Origin: Sporosarcina koreensis
GTDB taxonomy: Bacteria; Bacillota; Bacilli; Bacillales_A; Planococcaceae
Reading direction: 5' to 3'
DNA: 64,000 nt
Assembly: GCF_000826145.2 (NCBI RefSeq)
Contig: NZ_LN651337.1
Location: forward strand, 809,774 to 873,773
Of the stretch, positions 52,865 through 62,994 are shown in pieces. Under the pieces are notes generated by a model. That model searched no databases. It was not told the DNA's origin and saw only the letters and a program-made list of their open reading frames with translations. Position 1 is the first letter of the stretch, and each line of letters starts with the position of its first letter. Made by a program: the position numbers and the translations under genes.

Positions 52865-53380
52865 TCAGCCGCCTGTTAACTTGTATACTATCTTATCGGC
52901 AAAAAAGACGATCAGGCCTGCCGCTGCGAACAGGACAGGCACCCGCCAGGAGAACTTCTTCTTTTTCGGCTGTTTCAGATAGAATGGCGGGGGAAGGGGC
53001 CAGCAGCAGAAAAACACAAGGAGTGTCGCCGCAAGCTGGAATGGGAACCACCAGCCTGCATATACAGTCATCTTCAGGCCGTCTGCCAGCAAATAGGCGG
53101 ATGACAGCCCGAACAGGACGCTCTTCAGTGCTCCGGACATCATGACCAGCCACTTCGTCCTGCCGGAAAGCGCCAGCGCGGCCGCCACTATATAGAAAGA
53201 CAGGACAGAGAGCAGCTGGTAGACGAGAGACGGGCTGCCATCAGAGACAGCGCGCTGATCATACAGCTGCACAAGCAGCGTGAAATCCGCAGAGGGAATG
53301 CTTCGATAGAGCAGGACTCCTCCGGTATATCCTACGGTCAGGATGACAAACAGCTGGATAAAGGACAGTGAACGTATCAT
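52865..53380 (-). CDS. Five-helix membrane protein at the spoIIM position
   Basis: A 171-residue protein with five likely membrane helices, at about residues 5-25, 55-77, 80-102, 110-130 and 145-165, and a basic KQPKKKKFSWR loop before the last. It lies between nudF and fur, where B. subtilis has yqkK and spoIIM. SpoIIM also has five helices but is about 210 residues and I do not see clear sequence identity. It may be a diverged SpoIIM, or unrelated. GGAGG lies ten bases ahead of ATG 53380. Confidence 0.6.
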   Translation of the reverse strand: MIRSLSFIQLFVILTVGYTGGVLLYRSIPSADFTLLVQLYDQRAVSDGSPSLVYQLLSVLSFYIVAAALALSGRTKWLVMMSGALKSVLFGLSSAYLLADGLKMTVYAGWWFPFQLAATLLVFFCCWPLPPPFYLKQPKKKKFSWRVPVLFAAAGLIVFFADKIVYKLTGG

Positions 53381-53439
53381 GTAACTCACACCTCCGCATA
53401 GTTTGTACATCCTATGCTCGTCCCGAGGCAATTAGTAGA

Positions 53440-53985
53440 TCAGCCCGGGAACCGCTGCTTCACATACAAAACTGCAAAAGCGGTTTTGGCATCGTAGATC
53501 CGCCCGTCTTCCACCATCGTTTCCGCCTGTTTGAGCGTGCATTCCAGCACATTCAGGAATTCATCCTCATCCCCTTCGGCAGGGTTGTCCACACGTTCCA
53601 GGTCCTGTGCCACATAGAGATGGATGATTTCGTCCGCGAATCCCGGTGATGTCGCAAATGACTGGAGGTACTCGAGACTGCCTGCACGATATCCCGTCTC
53701 TTCTTCCAGTTCCCGGGCAGCTGTCAGTTCGGGCTGCTCACCCGGATCGATTTTTCCCGCGGGAATCTCGATGATCGTCCGCTCAAGCGCTTTGCGGAAC
53801 TGTTCCACCAGCACGATCTTCCCCTGATCCGTCAGTGCGATGACAGCGACCGCGCCGGGATGCTTGATGAGTTCGCGGGAAGACCGCTTGCCATTCGGCA
53901 GTTCGACTTCCTCCACTCGCAGGTCGATGATCTTCCCCTCATAGATTGTTTCGCTCGTAATTGTCTTTTCTTCAAATTTGGCCAT
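53440..53985 (-). CDS. nudF: ADP-ribose pyrophosphatase (Nudix)
   Basis: NudF cleaves ADP-ribose to AMP and ribose-5-phosphate. The 181-residue protein has a complete Nudix box from G77 to G98 (GKIDPGE...RELEEETG). It starts opposite the aldo/keto reductase gene yqkF, as in B. subtilis, with a 62-base gap. Its downstream neighbour is the five-helix protein, 60 bases away. No unusual residues. Confidence 0.94.
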   Translation of the reverse strand: MAKFEEKTITSETIYEGKIIDLRVEEVELPNGKRSSRELIKHPGAVAVIALTDQGKIVLVEQFRKALERTIIEIPAGKIDPGEQPELTAARELEEETGYRAGSLEYLQSFATSPGFADEIIHLYVAQDLERVDNPAEGDEDEFLNVLECTLKQAETMVEDGRIYDAKTAFAVLYVKQRFPG

Positions 53986-54047
53986 AAGCTTCCCCGCTTC
54001 CTTTCTCGTTTCGACCAGTATACCATGAGGTTACAGGAGGTGTTTAC

Positions 54048-54950
54048 ATGGACAAACGGGAACTCGGCAACAGCGGTCTGTATGTCTCGGAACTCGGGCT
54101 CGGCTGCATGTCGCTGCCATCCGGGCAATCAGATGCGGACCGTATCGTTGCGGCAGCCATCGACGCGGGGATCACGCTGATCGACACAGCGGATCTCTAT
54201 GACGGCGGTGCGAATGAGGAACTTGTCGGCAGAGCATTGAAAGGGCGCCGGCAGGATATCATCCTTGCGACGAAGGTCGGCAACCAGATCGACCCGGACG
54301 GGAAGGGCTGGACGTGGAATCCTTCGAAGAAGCATATTCTCGAAGGCGCCAAGGCGAGTCTGAAACGCCTAGGCACGGATTATATCGATTTGTATCAGCT
54401 GCACGGTGGGACTATGGAAGATGACTATGAAGAGACGATTGAAGCATTCGAGCAGCTGAGGAAGGAAGGCCTGATCCGCCAGTATGGAATCTCTTCGATC
54501 CGGCCGAATGTCATTGAGCGGTTCCTATCGCACAGCAGTGCAATATCCGTCATGATGCAGTACAGCATGCTCGACCGGCGTCCCGAAGAGTGGTTCAATG
54601 CAGTATCCGATCAAGGTGCATCCGTCATCGCCAGAGGGCCGCTTGCCAAGGGTCTGCTGACTGCCGAAGGACAGGGACGGGCGGAGAGGGCGGGGGCGTT
54701 CGCCGCATTCGGACAGCCCGAATTGACGGATACCGTCCGGCGTCTGACGGCAGAATCATCCGATCTGCATGCGGCCGCCATCCGGTTCTGCCTGTCGGAC
54801 AGCACCGTCGCATGCGCTTTGGCAGGCGCACGCACTGAGGAACAGCTGACAGACACACTGAATGCGTATCGGAGCGCAGTGTCCGATGAGGAAATCGGGA
54901 ATCTCGTCACCCTCCTTCCGAAGCACGTGTATGACCAGCACAGAATCTGA
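54048..54950 (+). CDS. yqkF: Aldo/keto reductase YqkF
   Basis: An NADPH-dependent oxidoreductase of 300 residues with the AKR tetrad D46 (TLIDTAD), Y51, K76 and H119. The substrate is not known. It is on the plus strand, divergent from nudF, the same order as B. subtilis yqkF-nudF. ACAGGAGG lies seven bases ahead of the start. It ends at a bidirectional terminator shared with pbuX. Confidence 0.92.
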   Translation: MDKRELGNSGLYVSELGLGCMSLPSGQSDADRIVAAAIDAGITLIDTADLYDGGANEELVGRALKGRRQDIILATKVGNQIDPDGKGWTWNPSKKHILEGAKASLKRLGTDYIDLYQLHGGTMEDDYEETIEAFEQLRKEGLIRQYGISSIRPNVIERFLSHSSAISVMMQYSMLDRRPEEWFNAVSDQGASVIARGPLAKGLLTAEGQGRAERAGAFAAFGQPELTDTVRRLTAESSDLHAAAIRFCLSDSTVACALAGARTEEQLTDTLNAYRSAVSDEEIGNLVTLLPKHVYDQHRI

Positions 54951-54987
54951 AAAAAGAGCAGGAGGACTGGATGTCCCCCTGCTCTTT
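54951..54987. terminator. Bidirectional terminator between yqkF and pbuX
   Basis: AAAAGAGCAGG / CCTGCTCTTTT arms with a 15-base loop, A-run left and T-run right, between two convergent stops. Confidence 0.9.
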
Positions 54988-56873
<1,886 letters not shown>

Positions 56874-56894
56874 TCAATGATATGGCGGGCATAC

Positions 56895-56958
56895 AAAAAA
56901 GCCGCATGACCCGCGCATCCAATCATATCTATGAGTGGAGCAAGGGTCATCACGGCTT
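56895..56958 (-). terminator. Terminator of the xpt riboswitch
   Basis: Minus-strand arms AAGCCGTGATGACCC and GGGTCATGCGGCTT, with one bulge, close a loop of about 31 bases and are followed by TTTTTT. It lies between the aptamer and the xpt start. Confidence 0.8.
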
Positions 56959-57025
56959 CAGAATCACCAGATGAAACGCAAAACAGTGACCTGCAGTCTT
57001 TCCGCAGGTTGTTTCACATCCGCTG

Positions 57026-57096
57026 CTCTCATAGTCGGTTCGTTTACGGCAAACCGGTAGAAACTTGCGGGCCATATCCCCGCTATTATATGAGTG
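57026..57096 (-). ncRNA. Guanine-type purine riboswitch upstream of xpt
   Basis: Minus strand shows the aptamer: ACTCATATAAT, GGATATGGCC, AAGTTTCTACC, GTAAAC and GACTATGAG. The specificity base in GACTAT is C, marking the guanine/hypoxanthine class (T marks the adenine class). P1 pairs CTCATA with TATGAG. The stretch 56959-57025 contains an AACCTGCGG/CTGCAGGT hairpin that could be part of the antiterminator. Confidence 0.93.
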
Positions 57097-57117
57097 AATG
57101 TATTCGATTTTGATATC

Positions 57118-57145
57118 AGTATAGCATGCCGCACTGAAAAAACAA
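57118..57145 (-). promoter_or_regulatory. Sigma A promoter for xpt-pbuX
   Basis: Minus strand TTGTTT (57140-57145), 16-base spacer, TATACT (57118-57123), about 22 bases before the aptamer. No PurR-box was recognised. Confidence 0.65.
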
Positions 57146-57182
57146 GGGGTCCGCAAAGATTTAAGAATGTAAACGGTTTCCT

Positions 57183-58301
57183 CTACAAGGCGCGGATCGC
57201 TTGGTCCGGTGAATACACATCCATCTCAAGGTCGGTTTTCTCTCCCGTGCACATTTGAGCGATCAGCTTGCCGATGAATGGCCCCGCAGTCAGGCCGGAA
57301 GCGCCGAGTCCGTTGACAACGTAAAGACCCGGATGTGTCGGTATCTCCCCCGCAACCGGCAGAAACCCCGGTGTGAAGGGACGAACACCCGCACGCGCCC
57401 CGATCCATTCGGATGCCGCCAATCCCGGCGCGACCCGCAAGGCCTTGTCCAGCACTTCATGCAGACCGCCGGCCGTTGCCGCCGTATTGAACACATCCTC
57501 GTCTTCGTGGGTGGCCCCGGCAGCCACCCGTCCGTCATCGAAGGACAGCAGATACTGGTCGCCGGGCGGTATGACGACCGGCCAATCCGATGCCCCGCTG
57601 TCATGCGGATCCAGGTGGACAATCTGCGCTTTCTGTCCGCGTATATCGAGCTGGATGCCTGCAGCTTCCAGGGCAGGAGGCCATGCCCCCGTCGCAAAGA
57701 TCAGCCGGTCGGCAGTAAAGCTCTCTGAACCTGCACGCAATGACAGACAGCCAACAGCATAACTGTCCAGCACAGCATTCCCTGCAATGAACCGCGCTCC
57801 GAGCCGTTCTGCCGCACGCTTGAGTGCAAGCCGCAGCTGTCTGCCATCCACCCGGGCAGCCCCCGAAACGTACAGTGCCCTGTACCCTTCAGCAGCAGGC
57901 GGGTAAGCGTCTTTCACTTCCGTTTCATCGAGCATATGCACTTCACCGATTTCGGGGGCGTCTTCCCGTCTTGAAAGCGCACGCTCGTATGCTTTTTCCA
58001 GCTTCTTCTGGTCAGTGAACAGGCTGAGGGCTCCGACTTGCCGGTAACCTGTTTCTGTCTCGCCGAGCTGCTCCAGCTCGGGAATCAGAACGCGGTAATG
58101 CCTCGCCCCCTCCCGCACAAGCCGGTACCAATCCTGGTTGCGCCGCTGCGACAGCCAGGGACAGATGATGCCTGCTGCCGCATCTGTAGCTCTTCCTTTG
58201 TCGTCTCTGTCGATCACCGTCACGCGGCATCCCCGTTTGGCCAGTTCATAGGCAGCGGCGCAGCCCGCAATGCCGCCCCCGATGACAATTGTTCGAAGCA
58301 T
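57183..58301 (-). CDS. FAD-dependent amino-acid oxidase-like protein (YurR-like)
   Basis: A 372-residue DAO-family flavoprotein, with the FAD motif VIGGGIAGCAAAYELA at residues 6-21 and GLYVVNGLGASGLTAGP near the C-terminus. The family oxidises glycine, sarcosine or D-amino acids, but the substrate cannot be told. B. subtilis YurR has the same length and is a likely relative. ATG 58301 follows AAAGGAG with a nine-base spacer. It is not part of the purine operon: a promoter and riboswitch follow it. The divergent neighbour is the aminotransferase. Confidence 0.82.
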   Translation of the reverse strand: MLRTIVIGGGIAGCAAAYELAKRGCRVTVIDRDDKGRATDAAAGIICPWLSQRRNQDWYRLVREGARHYRVLIPELEQLGETETGYRQVGALSLFTDQKKLEKAYERALSRREDAPEIGEVHMLDETEVKDAYPPAAEGYRALYVSGAARVDGRQLRLALKRAAERLGARFIAGNAVLDSYAVGCLSLRAGSESFTADRLIFATGAWPPALEAAGIQLDIRGQKAQIVHLDPHDSGASDWPVVIPPGDQYLLSFDDGRVAAGATHEDEDVFNTAATAGGLHEVLDKALRVAPGLAASEWIGARAGVRPFTPGFLPVAGEIPTHPGLYVVNGLGASGLTAGPFIGKLIAQMCTGEKTDLEMDVYSPDQAIRAL

Positions 58302-58411
58302 AGCATCCCACTCCTTTTCAGTTCCCAAGTGTACATGCTAAACAGATATTCAACAAACGATATTACTGAAAACGATTTCAAAATTGTAATAAAAATAAAA
58401 TACGGACTATT

Positions 58412-58440
58412 CTTTCATTTCTTGACAGAAGGCGTATAAT
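58412..58440 (+). promoter_or_regulatory. Possible promoter for the branched-chain aminotransferase
   Basis: Plus strand CTTTCA (58412-58417), 17-base spacer, perfect TATAAT (58435-58440), 50 bases before the start. A TTGACA at 58422-58427 is only seven bases from TATAAT and cannot be its -35. Confidence 0.5.
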
Positions 58441-58489
58441 GGCTGTATTCGATATATCGATGTAATGAACCGCAAAGGGGATATGCCTG

Positions 58490-59584
58490 ATGACAACATC
58501 TAAGATCACTTATAACTTAACCGAATCCCGGAAACCAAAGCCGGATGACAAAACTCTTGTATTCGGCAGAAGCTTCACAGACCATATGTTCATCGCGGAT
58601 TATGTCAAAGGCTCAGGCTGGCAGAATCACAGAATTGTACCGTATGCACCAATTTCCCTTGACCCGGCTGCCATCGTATTCCATTACGGGCAGACTGTTT
58701 TCGAGGGCCTGAAAGCCTACCGGGCCGAAGACGATTCCATCCGGCTGTTCCGTCCCGAGGAAAACTTCAGACGGCTGAATCGTTCACTGGACCGTCTCTG
58801 CATGCCGGAAATTGATACAGAAGATGCACTGGCGGGGCTTCTGGAACTGCTGCGTGTCGAAGAGGGATGGGTCCCTCATCTTTTAGGAACGTCTTTGTAC
58901 ATCCGTCCGTTCGTCATTGCGACTGAAGCATTCCTCGGCGTGGCGCCTGCAGCCAGTTATCAATTCTACATCATCCTGTCGCCGGTCGGCTCCTATTACG
59001 AAGAGGGGATCCATCCAGTCAAGATATTGGTGGAGAACGAATATGTCCGTGCTGTCAAAGGCGGGACAGGCGGCGCCAAGACTGCAGGAAACTATGCTTC
59101 TGCCCTGAAAGCGCAGGAGACCGCCAGCTCGAGAGGGTACTCCCAGGTCATGTGGCTCGATGGTGTCGAGAAAAAGTACGTGGAAGAAGTCGGCAGCATG
59201 AATATCTTCTTCAAGATTGACGGAGAGATCATCACACCTGCCATCAATGGAAGCATCCTGGAAGGGATCACACGCAAATCGATCATCGAATTGCTAGCCC
59301 ACTGGGGAACTCCGGTGACTGAAAGGAAAATTTCAATCGATGAAGTCGCAGATGCCCATGCCGCCGGTAAACTCGAGGAAGTGTTCGGTACCGGTACTGC
59401 CGCGGTCATCTCCCCGGTCGGTGAACTGAATTGGAATGATACGGTCATGGTAGTGAACGAAGGTGAAACCGGACCCGTCTCCAAAAAACTTTACGAAACG
59501 CTCACTCAAATCCAGACGGGCGAGGAAAGCGATCCTCTCGGCTGGGTCACGGAAGTTCCTTCTTCCCTGGAGAAAATCAGCTGA
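58490..59584 (+). CDS. ilvE: Branched-chain amino acid aminotransferase
   Basis: A PLP class IV enzyme of 364 residues, the longer eukaryote-like BCAT group (IlvK/YbgE of B. subtilis), that transaminates leucine, isoleucine and valine. Motifs: FHYGQTVFEGLKAYR near residue 65, PLP lysine K197 (GGAKTAGNY) and EVGSMNIFF near 238. It is alone on the plus strand, preceded by an AT-rich region 58320-58440 and ended by a bidirectional terminator. Its role in branched-chain fatty acid precursors is likely for a Bacillales organism. Confidence 0.93.
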   Translation: MTTSKITYNLTESRKPKPDDKTLVFGRSFTDHMFIADYVKGSGWQNHRIVPYAPISLDPAAIVFHYGQTVFEGLKAYRAEDDSIRLFRPEENFRRLNRSLDRLCMPEIDTEDALAGLLELLRVEEGWVPHLLGTSLYIRPFVIATEAFLGVAPAASYQFYIILSPVGSYYEEGIHPVKILVENEYVRAVKGGTGGAKTAGNYASALKAQETASSRGYSQVMWLDGVEKKYVEEVGSMNIFFKIDGEIITPAINGSILEGITRKSIIELLAHWGTPVTERKISIDEVADAHAAGKLEEVFGTGTAAVISPVGELNWNDTVMVVNEGETGPVSKKLYETLTQIQTGEESDPLGWVTEVPSSLEKIS

Positions 59585-59585
59585 C

Positions 59586-59623
59586 AAAAACCCGGCTCCC
59601 CCATTTGGGAAGCCGGGTTTTTT
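59586..59623. terminator. Bidirectional terminator between ilvE and the lipoprotein gene
   Basis: AAAAACCCGGCT / AGCCGGGTTTTTT arms with a loop of about ten bases, between convergent stops. Confidence 0.9.
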
Positions 59624-59626
59624 GAG

Positions 59627-60187
59627 TCAGTGTGCATCGGGGAACATTCGGGACATGGCATCGCCGATTTCTTCGAACAATCCTTGGACCGGTTCCCCGT
59701 TCCGGATCTTGTCACTATACTCGTCGATTTCTTTCGCAAAATCAGGATTCGTGGACACATACACTTTGTCGGCATCATCGGAGTCTTCTCTCGCTTTGTC
59801 TGCAATCTGACCATCGAGTTCCGTTGTGGAATTAGTTCCTTCTTTCAGTGTTGCACCTACATAGAGGGTATCATTCATCTTCAGGACATTGGCATGGTCG
59901 ACGCCGTCGATCGATTTAACCGCTTCTGCAATGTCATCACTCGTCTCCACATTGTTCTGATCATCCGCTGCGCTGTCACCGTTCTCAGTATCCATATCTG
60001 CATCCGTGTCTGTACCTGCAGTTGTATCATCATCGGCCATGTCATCCGTTTCGTCCGTTTTGTCCATCTGCCCGGTGGTATCCGTATTGTTGTCTGCAGT
60101 CCCATTATTGGCATTGTCTTTCTTTCCGCAGGCAGCAAGCGAAGCCATCAGCAGGCAGGCAGCAAGAAGCATCATCAGTTTCTTCAT
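59627..60187 (-). CDS. YhcN/YlaJ-type sporulation lipoprotein with acidic linker
   Basis: A 186-residue lipoprotein: signal MKKLMMLLAACLLMASLAAC with cysteine C20, then a 65-residue linker nearly all Asp, Thr, Asn, Gly, Glu and Ala, then a globular YhcN/YlaJ-like domain (DIAEAVKSIDGVDHANVLKMNDTLYVGATL). Members of this family are found in spore membranes of Bacillus. The start could also be ATG 60193; GGAGGAGAA fits either. Specific function is unknown. The antisense frame of 423 codons is a shadow. Confidence 0.83.
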   Translation of the reverse strand: MKKLMMLLAACLLMASLAACGKKDNANNGTADNNTDTTGQMDKTDETDDMADDDTTAGTDTDADMDTENGDSAADDQNNVETSDDIAEAVKSIDGVDHANVLKMNDTLYVGATLKEGTNSTTELDGQIADKAREDSDDADKVYVSTNPDFAKEIDEYSDKIRNGEPVQGLFEEIGDAMSRMFPDAH

Positions 60188-60247
60188 AATCATTTCTCCT
60201 CCATCCTGTTTACTGACAGTATGGACGAAGAGAAAGAAACTATGTAT

Positions 60248-61363
60248 TCATCGGAGCAAATCGAATGTCAGCCGATTGACTGTGTGTTGCTCAAGCTCTT
60301 CCCAGTCGATATCGAATCCGATCCCCGGTCCTTCAGGTACGGGGATGTGTCCGTCTTCCGCCTGTATTTCAGGCATCACGATGTCACGTTCCCAATAATT
60401 CGAGGAGCCTGCCGTATCGCCTGGCAGACTGAATCCAGGCAGCGACGTCAACGCTATGTTATGGGCACGGCCAATGCCGGCTTCAAGCATTCCTCCGCAC
60501 CAGACCGGAACACCTGCTGCCTGACAGATGTCATGGATTTTTTTTGCTTCCGTCAGTCCCCCGACACGGCCAATCTTTATATTAATGATTCTGCAGCTCC
60601 CGAGCTGGAGCGCTTTACGGGCGTCTTCCGCCGACAGGATGCTTTCGTCCAGGCAGACCGGCGTCCGCAATTCCTTCTGCAGGGCTGCATGATCCACGAT
60701 GTCATCTTCCGCAAGCGGCTGCTCGATCATCATGAGATCGAACCGGTCGAGCTTTTTCAGCAGGCTGATATCCGCGAGGGAGTAAGCGGAATTGGCGTCA
60801 GCCATGAGCGGGATATCGGGAAACACCTCCCGTATGCCTGCGAGCAACTCGAGATCATTGCCGGGTTTAATTTTCACTTTGATCCGTTTGTATCCCGCTG
60901 ACAGACTCTGCCGAATGCGGTCCTGCAGAGCAGCAGGTGACGGCTGGAGGCCAATGCTGATCCCTGTTTCGATGAGGGATTTCGTTCCGCCGAGTGCAGC
61001 GGACAAAGAAACTCCAATGCGTTTTGCCCAGCAATCCCAGACAGCGCATTCGATTGCCGCCTTCGCCATATTATTTTTGCGGATCGGCCGGAAGATCACT
61101 GATACATCGTCCGGGTGTTCGATTGTTTTCCCTGCAAGGAGGGGAATGAGGAAGTCCTGCATCATATGGAGAGCCGTCCCGGCTGTTTCTTCCGTATAGG
61201 ATGGTTCGGTGAATGCGACTCCTTCCCCGAACCCGCAGTTTCCGAGTTCGTCCTGCACTTCGACGACAGAGAACCGCCGTTTCTGCATCGTGCCGAAACT
61301 TGTCGTGAACGGATTCTTCATCATCATTTCCAGTTCTCTAATAATGATCCTCTCGATTTTCAT
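60248..61363 (-). CDS. menC: o-Succinylbenzoate synthase / N-acylamino acid racemase (MenC-like)
   Basis: An enolase-superfamily enzyme of 371 residues, with Kx K catalytic motif KVKIKPG near residue 163, metal ligands ADANSAY (D near 189), EQPLAEDD and LDESI, and a further lysine in NIKIGRVGG near 265. Relatives make o-succinylbenzoate for menaquinone or racemise N-succinylamino acids; many do both. It lies apart from other men genes in this window. ATG 61363 is 57 bases after the yqkK stop, with a hairpin between (61383-61412). Confidence 0.85.
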   Translation of the reverse strand: MKIERIIIRELEMMMKNPFTTSFGTMQKRRFSVVEVQDELGNCGFGEGVAFTEPSYTEETAGTALHMMQDFLIPLLAGKTIEHPDDVSVIFRPIRKNNMAKAAIECAVWDCWAKRIGVSLSAALGGTKSLIETGISIGLQPSPAALQDRIRQSLSAGYKRIKVKIKPGNDLELLAGIREVFPDIPLMADANSAYSLADISLLKKLDRFDLMMIEQPLAEDDIVDHAALQKELRTPVCLDESILSAEDARKALQLGSCRIINIKIGRVGGLTEAKKIHDICQAAGVPVWCGGMLEAGIGRAHNIALTSLPGFSLPGDTAGSSNYWERDIVMPEIQAEDGHIPVPEGPGIGFDIDWEELEQHTVNRLTFDLLR

Positions 61364-61382
61364 CCAGCCTGCCAGCTCCTTC

Positions 61383-61412
61383 AAAAGAAGACCGCACAAA
61401 ATACTGTGCGGT
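61383..61412 (-). terminator. Terminator-like hairpin between yqkK and menC
   Basis: Minus-strand GACCGCACA / TGTGCGGTC arms with a six-base loop, followed by TTCTTTT. The T-run is broken, so some read-through into menC is likely. Confidence 0.7.
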
Positions 61413-61419
61413 CCCCTGT

Positions 61420-61671
61420 TCAATCTTTGCGTGCCGGTCCATCGTATTCGTCCAGCAGCTCAGCAAACGACTTGTTCGCTTCCCGTTCCTGCCGTTCGCG
61501 GATTGCACGCTGTTTCTTTTCTTCCTCTTCTTGTGCGGCTTTCTGGGACAGCTCTGTTTTCGCTTGTTTCAGCTTGGATAGTACGCTGTCTCCGAGGGCG
61601 TCCGCAAGTGTCAGATTCCCGTCATCTTGTTTACCAGCGGGCTTTTGGCTGCTTGTCCGTTTCTTACTCAT
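61420..61671 (-). CDS. yqkK: DUF3886 protein YqkK
   Basis: An 83-residue, highly charged protein with a long coiled-coil-like Lys/Glu/Gln middle ([20 protein letters not shown]) and the family end FAELLDEY. It resembles B. subtilis YqkK (DUF3886), which there lies next to nudF and spoIIM. Here it has moved about 8 kb. Function unknown. It follows the thiolase stop by 14 bases, so it may be in the thiolase operon. Confidence 0.8.
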   Translation of the reverse strand: MSKKRTSSQKPAGKQDDGNLTLADALGDSVLSKLKQAKTELSQKAAQEEEEKKQRAIRERQEREANKSFAELLDEYDGPARKD

Positions 61672-61685
61672 TCCATCGTCTCCTT

Positions 61686-62876
61686 TTACACATCAGTGCG
61701 TTCGACAACAGCAGCGACACCCTGGCCGCCGCCGACACAAAGAGCTGCCAGACCGCGCTTCGCATCCCTGCGCTTCATCTCATGCAGCAGGGTGACGAGG
61801 ATCCTGGCACCGCTTGCGCCGATCGGATGACCGAGTGCGATTGCCCCGCCGTTGACGTTCAGCTTAGCGTTATCGAATTTCAATTCACGGCCGACTGCAA
61901 GCGACTGGGCGGCAAACGCTTCGTTCGCCTCGATCAGGTCGATGTCGTCAAGCGTCAGGTCAGCACGTTTCAGCACATTCGCAACCGCCTGGACAGGTCC
62001 GATTCCCATGACAGCGGGATCGACGCCTGCGGTGGCATTCGCCCGGATCACCGCGAGCGGTTCGACGCCAAGCGCATCCGCTTTCGTCTTCGACATGATG
62101 ACCAGTGCTGCAGCACCGTCATTCAAGCCGGATGCGTTCCCTGCCGTCACACTGCCTTCCTTCTTGAAGGCCGGACGCAGTTTCCCCAGTTTTTCCGCTG
62201 TTGTGCCTTCTTTGATATATTCGTCTTCTGAAAACAGGACGGGGTCCCCTTTGCGGACCGGGATCTCCACCGGGACAATCTCTTCTTTGAACCTGCCGGC
62301 AGCACGCGCAGCCGCCGCTTTCTTCTGAGAATCTGCAGCGAACTCATCCTGCTCTTCGCGGGTCAGCTCATAACGGTCACACAGATTTTCTGCGGTGATA
62401 CCCATATGGTAATCGTTGAATGCACACCAGAGCCCATCGGAAATCATCGTGTCGACGAGCTGCTGGTCCCCCATCTTGAACCCTTCGCGTGCATTTTTCA
62501 GCACATAAGGCGCCTGGCTCATGCTCTCCATTCCGCCTGCAACAATTACGTCAGCATCCCCTGCGAGGATCGCCTGCCTGGCCAGCTGGACTGCTTTGAG
62601 ACCGGACCCGCAGACTTTGTTGATAGTTGTTGCAGGCACCTGTTCGGACAAACCGGCTTTAATGGAGGCCTGCCGTGCAGGATTCTGTCCTGAGCCCGCC
62701 TGAAGCACATTCCCCATGATGACTTCATCGATTTCTTCCGGCACGATGCCGGCACGCTGCACCGCTTCCTTGATGGCGATTGCGCCAAGCTCCGCCGCGC
62801 TGACTGTTTTCAGGGCGCCCAGGAACGAACCGATAGGCGTACGTACAGCACTTGCAATAATGATCTCTTCTGTCAT
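61686..62876 (-). CDS. Acetyl-CoA acetyltransferase (thiolase)
   Basis: A 396-residue thiolase with the nucleophile C89 ([10 protein letters not shown]), the base histidine in [14 protein letters not shown] near residue 350 and the second cysteine in ALCVGGGQG near 380. It can join two acetyl-CoA or split acetoacetyl-CoA. ATG 62876 follows AGGGGGG with an eight-base spacer; the reading frame continues 147 codons upstream but that part overlaps the divergent lyase gene and is not thiolase. Divergent pairing with an HMG-CoA-lyase-like gene suggests leucine or ketone-body breakdown. Confidence 0.93.
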   Translation of the reverse strand: MTEEIIIASAVRTPIGSFLGALKTVSAAELGAIAIKEAVQRAGIVPEEIDEVIMGNVLQAGSGQNPARQASIKAGLSEQVPATTINKVCGSGLKAVQLARQAILAGDADVIVAGGMESMSQAPYVLKNAREGFKMGDQQLVDTMISDGLWCAFNDYHMGITAENLCDRYELTREEQDEFAADSQKKAAAARAAGRFKEEIVPVEIPVRKGDPVLFSEDEYIKEGTTAEKLGKLRPAFKKEGSVTAGNASGLNDGAAALVIMSKTKADALGVEPLAVIRANATAGVDPAVMGIGPVQAVANVLKRADLTLDDIDLIEANEAFAAQSLAVGRELKFDNAKLNVNGGAIALGHPIGASGARILVTLLHEMKRRDAKRGLAALCVGGGQGVAAVVERTDV

Positions 62877-62945
62877 GAACAATTCCCCCCTTATGTAATG
62901 GAACATGCCCTCCCGTCCGGTTCTCTGAACATTCCCACATATGGA

Positions 62946-62975
62946 TTGCCTGCATCTGCAAGTGTCCGGTAGAAT
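62946..62975 (+). promoter_or_regulatory. Sigma A promoter for the lyase gene
   Basis: Plus strand TTGCCT (62946-62951), 18-base spacer, TAGAAT (62970-62975), 20 bases before the start. Confidence 0.6.
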
Positions 62976-62994
62976 AGACTGCAGGAGGGATACT

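Noticed and set aside
58360-58410. CodY-type box upstream of ilvE
   Set aside because: The AT-rich stretch matches the CodY consensus at only about half of its positions.
58422-58440. TTGACA with TATAAT upstream of ilvE as a promoter
   Set aside because: Only seven bases separate the two boxes; a 17-base spacing to CTTTCA is more credible.
59630-60901. 423-codon open frame on the plus strand
   Set aside because: It covers the lipoprotein and part of the menC-like gene in antisense, crosses their intergenic region and is cysteine- and histidine-rich, unlike real proteins here.
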